Below, piece after piece: positions 61,724-64,000 of a DNA stretch of 64,000 bases. The position numbers and the translations under genes were made by a program. The DNA is from Myxococcales bacterium (GTDB taxonomy: Bacteria; Myxococcota; Bradymonadia; UBA7976; UBA1532): positions 26,509-90,508 of the forward strand of contig JACKDM010000014.1 of assembly GCA_020633515.1 (NCBI GenBank). The letters are read 5' to 3'. Within the stretch, counting starts at the first letter, position 1. Each line of letters begins with the position of its first letter. The notes beneath the pieces were generated by a model that saw nothing but the letters and a program-made list of their open reading frames with translations, did no database searches and had not been told where the DNA came from.

Positions 61724-62548
61724 TCAGTCGATGACGAAGTAGAAGGTGTACGGGATGCGCACCGCGACCGCGGTCCCCCGCACGTTGGCCGGGCGGAAGC
61801 GCAGCTTCTTGGCGGCGCGCACGGCGAGGCGGTCGAGCTCGGGGTGCAGCCGGCCGACGACCTCGACCCGGCCGACGCGGCCGTCGCTCTGCACGACGAC
61901 GCTCAAGACGACCTTGCCCTCGATGCCCTTGCGCTTGAGCTCGTCGGGGAACTCGGGCTTGACCTCGGCGATGAGCTTCGGCAGCTCGGTGACCCCGGCG
62001 ACGGGGACCGGGGCCTCGCCGTCGCCCGTCGGCTGCGGGCTCGGCGCGCGGGGGCCGGGGCGGCCGGTGCCGGTGGGGGCGCCGTCGCGGCTGCCGGTCG
62101 CGGTGCCCTGCGGGACGGCGATCCCGACCGAGGAGGTCGCGGTGCCTTCGAAGTTGATGCCCATCAGCGGCGGCGGCTCGACGGGCGCCTCGGCCTTGGG
62201 CTCGGCCGGCGGCGGCGCGGGCGGCGTGGGCTTCTCCGGCTTGCGCCGGGGCGGCTTCTTCTCGGGCGGCGGCGGTGGATCGGCCTGCACGACCGGCTCG
62301 CGCGGGGTCTCGGGCTCGGGGACCGGCTCGGGGTCGGGCGGCGGCGCGGGCGGCTTCTCGGGCTCGGGGGGCGGCTCGGGCGGCGCCTGCACGACCCGCA
62401 CCTCGACGGCCACTCGGACCTTGGTGTCTTCGGGCGGGGGCTCGTAGATCGAGAGCCCGGCCGCGAGCGCGCCGTGCAGCGCGAGCGAGAGCAGCACGAC
62501 GACGACCCACATCGCCGTGCGCGGCCGCAGCGCGTCGAGCCGCGTCAT
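61724..62548 (-). CDS. tonB: TonB energy transducer
   Basis: 274 residues. N-terminal membrane anchor (about 12-33), Pro-rich periplasmic spacer (about 50-125) and C-terminal TonB domain (about 195-274: 'VKPEFPDELKRKGIEGKVVL' then FRPANVRGTAVAVRIPYTF). Transfers the proton motive force to outer-membrane receptors. Overlaps exbD by 4 nt. Confidence 0.92.
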   Translation of the reverse strand: MTRLDALRPRTAMWVVVVLLSLALHGALAAGLSIYEPPPEDTKVRVAVEVRVVQAPPEPPPEPEKPPAPPPDPEPVPEPETPREPVVQADPPPPPEKKPPRRKPEKPTPPAPPPAEPKAEAPVEPPPLMGINFEGTATSSVGIAVPQGTATGSRDGAPTGTGRPGPRAPSPQPTGDGEAPVPVAGVTELPKLIAEVKPEFPDELKRKGIEGKVVLSVVVQSDGRVGRVEVVGRLHPELDRLAVRAAKKLRFRPANVRGTAVAVRIPYTFYFVID

Positions 62549-62988
62549 CGCCCGTCCTCCGCGGCGGGCTTCTTCGGGGGGAGCCGGATCTCGAGCGCGA
62601 ACTTCTGGATGCCGCCGCGGCGCAGGGTGTCGATGACCTCGGTGACCCGGCCGTAGTCGACGGTCTTGTCGGCCGCGATCACCGCCTGCTCGGCCTTCTT
62701 GCCGCCGGGGCCGTCGGGGCGCGCGATGCGGGCTTCGAGGCCGGCGAGGTCGAGCGCCTCGCCGCCGACGTGCAGTGATCGATCGGCGCGGACCTCGATG
62801 ACGAGCGGGGGGTTGGCCTCGAGCGGATCGGCGTTCGAGGCGGTCGGCAGATCGGCTTCGAAGGCCTGCCGGGCGATGTAGGTCGCGGTGACCATGAAGA
62901 TGATGAGGAGCACGAGCACGACGTCGACGAGGGGCGTGACGTTGATCGACGCGACGACCTTGCCCTTCGACGGCCCCGACCCCGCCAT
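62545..62988 (-). CDS. exbD: biopolymer transport protein ExbD
   Basis: 147 residues. Single N-terminal membrane helix with the essential Asp (D22 in TPLVDVVLVLLIIFMV), then a periplasmic domain ('VIEVRADRSLHVGG', 'AVIAADKTVDYGRV'). Forms the proton channel with ExbB. ATG immediately after the exbB stop, no gap. Confidence 0.95.
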   Translation of the reverse strand: MAGSGPSKGKVVASINVTPLVDVVLVLLIIFMVTATYIARQAFEADLPTASNADPLEANPPLVIEVRADRSLHVGGEALDLAGLEARIARPDGPGGKKAEQAVIAADKTVDYGRVTEVIDTLRRGGIQKFALEIRLPPKKPAAEDGR

Positions 62989-63468
62989 TCAGTCGCCCTC
63001 GCGGGGCGCGGGGGCGGGCCCGAGCGCGAGCGCGTGGAGCTGCTCGACCTTGCGTTGGAAGCCGTTGTAGGCGGCGAGCGCGGGGATGGCGACGAAGATG
63101 CCGACCGCGGTGGCGACGAGCGCCTCGGAGATGGCGCCCATCACGACGTCGGCGCCGCCGGTGAGGTCACCCGAGAGGTTGTGGAAGGCGCGGATGATGC
63201 CGAGCACGGTGCCGAAGAGGCCGATGAACGGCGCGTTGCTGCCCACCGAGGCGAGCACGGTGAGGTTGCGTTCGAGGTGCACCCGCAAGCCGGCCTCGCC
63301 GTCCTCGGCGAGCGCGCTGCGCAGGGCGGCGCGGTTCTGCTCGGCGCGGCGGTAGAACACCCAGCGCTCGATGATGAGCGCGATCGAGACGAGCGACATG
63401 GCGACGAGCAGGTAGAGCACCCACTCCGCGCCGATGAGCGTCACGCCCAGCAGGAACTCGGTCAGCAC
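62989..63468 (-). CDS. exbB: biopolymer transport protein ExbB (short form)
   Basis: 159 residues, clearly shorter than the usual 220-240. Three membrane helices (about 14-36, 74-95, 113-135) and the family core 'GSNAPFIGLFGTVLGIIRAF' and 'ALVATAVGIFVAIPALAAYN' are present. It lacks most of the usual cytoplasmic loop. GTG start at 63468, GGAGA 9 nt upstream. First gene of the TonB operon. Confidence 0.9.
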   Translation of the reverse strand: MLTEFLLGVTLIGAEWVLYLLVAMSLVSIALIIERWVFYRRAEQNRAALRSALAEDGEAGLRVHLERNLTVLASVGSNAPFIGLFGTVLGIIRAFHNLSGDLTGGADVVMGAISEALVATAVGIFVAIPALAAYNGFQRKVEQLHALALGPAPAPREGD

Positions 63469-63626
63469 CGCGGTCTCCGTCGGTGGTGGGGATGAGCAGG
63501 GTCCAATCCCTCATCCGCCGTCTCGTTTAGCATGACCGCCGCCGGCTTGTCAGATTGTTGAGCCGGCCCGCGGCCCGGGCCGGGTGCGGGGTGGGATGCG
63601 CGATCGCGGCCGGCGGCTTCACGGCT

Positions 63627-63654
63627 TTGCGCGAGCCCTTGTCCTGCGTAGAGT
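63627..63654 (+). promoter_or_regulatory. sigma-70-like promoter
   Basis: TTGCGC (63627-63632) and TAGAGT (63649-63654), 16 nt apart, 8 nt before the ATG at 63662. The transcript would be nearly leaderless. Confidence 0.4.
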
Positions 63655-63661
63655 GCGGCCC

Positions 63662-64000
63662 ATGCGCAGCCTGTTTGTGGTGTTGATTCTCGCCGGCCTC
63701 GCCGGCTGTGGCGACGACGAGGCGATGACCGGTGGGGGCTCGCCCGATGGCCCGGCGATGGTGGACGCGGCGGTCGACGCGGCGCCCGACGCGGTGGTGA
63801 GCGCCGACGCGGCGCCCGACGCGATGCTCGATGCCATGGCTGACGCGGCGGCCGATGCGGCGGCCGATGCGGCGGCCGATGCAGAGCGCGACGCGGCGCC
63901 CGACGCGGCGGTGATCGCCGACGCCGCGCCCGACATGGACCCCGACGCCGCGCCCCGCGACCCGGCGCCGCCCCGCGCGCTCCCGCTCGCCGAGGCGGTC
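63662..64000 (+). CDS. lipoprotein with Asp/Ala repeats (cut by the window edge)
   Basis: At least 113 residues. ATG at 63662; signal with lipobox LAGLAGC, then GDDEAMT and a long Asp/Ala repeat (units ADAA and PDAA) in which the 12-bp unit GCCGATGCGGCG repeats in tandem at 63851-63886. Such spacers hold a globular domain away from the membrane; that domain lies outside the window. Confidence 0.8.
   Translation, partial: MRSLFVVLILAGLAGCGDDEAMTGGGSPDGPAMVDAAVDAAPDAVVSADAAPDAMLDAMADAAADAAADAAADAERDAAPDAAVIADAAPDMDPDAAPRDPAPPRALPLAEAV
63851..63886 (+). repeat. tandem 12-bp repeat in a lipoprotein gene
   Basis: Two exact copies and one diverged copy of GCCGATGCGGCG, encoding ADAA units. Repeat number may vary between strains, changing spacer length. 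Confidence 0.7.

Noticed and set aside
57783..62510. Single 1575-codon frame apparently joining the lipoprotein, receptor and TonB region
   Set aside because: Only its last 428 codons are a real protein; upstream it is out of frame with the receptor and TonB genes, which have clear domains.

Overview
The window is very GC-rich (about 70 % or more by eye) and densely coded, with many 1-4 nt start/stop overlaps (ATGA, GTGA). It is rich in secreted lipoproteins carrying Asp/Ala-rich linkers and Cys-rich 'MopE-type' repeats, and it has Pkn-type Ser/Thr kinases with PEGA domains, sigma-54 response regulators and TonB/ExbBD systems. Together these point to a free-living member of the Myxococcota (a Polyangia- or Bradymonadia-like lineage). 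That is an inference from gene content, as there is no rRNA in the window.

Layout. 0-5.5 kb: purine nucleoside phosphorylase, adenylate kinase, and a three-gene operon of a secreted protein, a matrixin-like metalloprotease and a lipoprotein. 5.5-18 kb: a large imperfect palindrome, a membrane Ser/Thr kinase, a MopE-repeat lipoprotein and a PEGA protein (both frameshifted), then a sigma-54 response regulator / histidine kinase pair coupled to a TPR-barrel protein, a FecR-domain protein and a lipoprotein. A good GG-N10-GC promoter lies in front of the FecR gene. 18-21.7 kb: rpmG and a TerB-like / PspA-like / AAA+ ATPase cluster. 21.7-26.2 kb: lipoproteins, a FadL-type porin, a cyclophilin and a four-TM + FMN-binding redox pair, all on the minus strand. 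26.3-46 kb: mostly single housekeeping or envelope genes (RluA, acyl-CoA ligase, an RNase Y with a divergent KH domain, a Spy-like protein, a zinc-ribbon/LysM membrane protein, FbaB, a CnoX-like thioredoxin, isochorismatase, adenosine deaminase, a fused double MlaF-type ATPase, a 2-hydroxyacid dehydrogenase). 45.7-46.7 kb: a HEPN-type two-gene module just downstream of tRNA-Ala(CGC). 46.8-57.8 kb: a dipeptide-type permease pair, NagZ, the mfd-surA-surA operon, mobA, a GATase and a TauE exporter. 57.8-63.5 kb: exbB-exbD-tonB-TonB receptor-lipoprotein operon. The right edge cuts a lipoprotein gene.

The features most worth a second look are a dispersed structured repeat (three copies, with compensatory stem changes; in one copy it supplies the ribosome-binding site and start of mobA), the sigma-54-linked surface locus, the TerB-PspA-AAA+ cluster, the HEPN module, a 35-residue membrane mini-protein with its own promoter, and a cluster of frameshifts between 10.0 and 15.1 kb that may be sequencing errors. 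No CRISPR array, rRNA, insertion sequence or prophage was seen.
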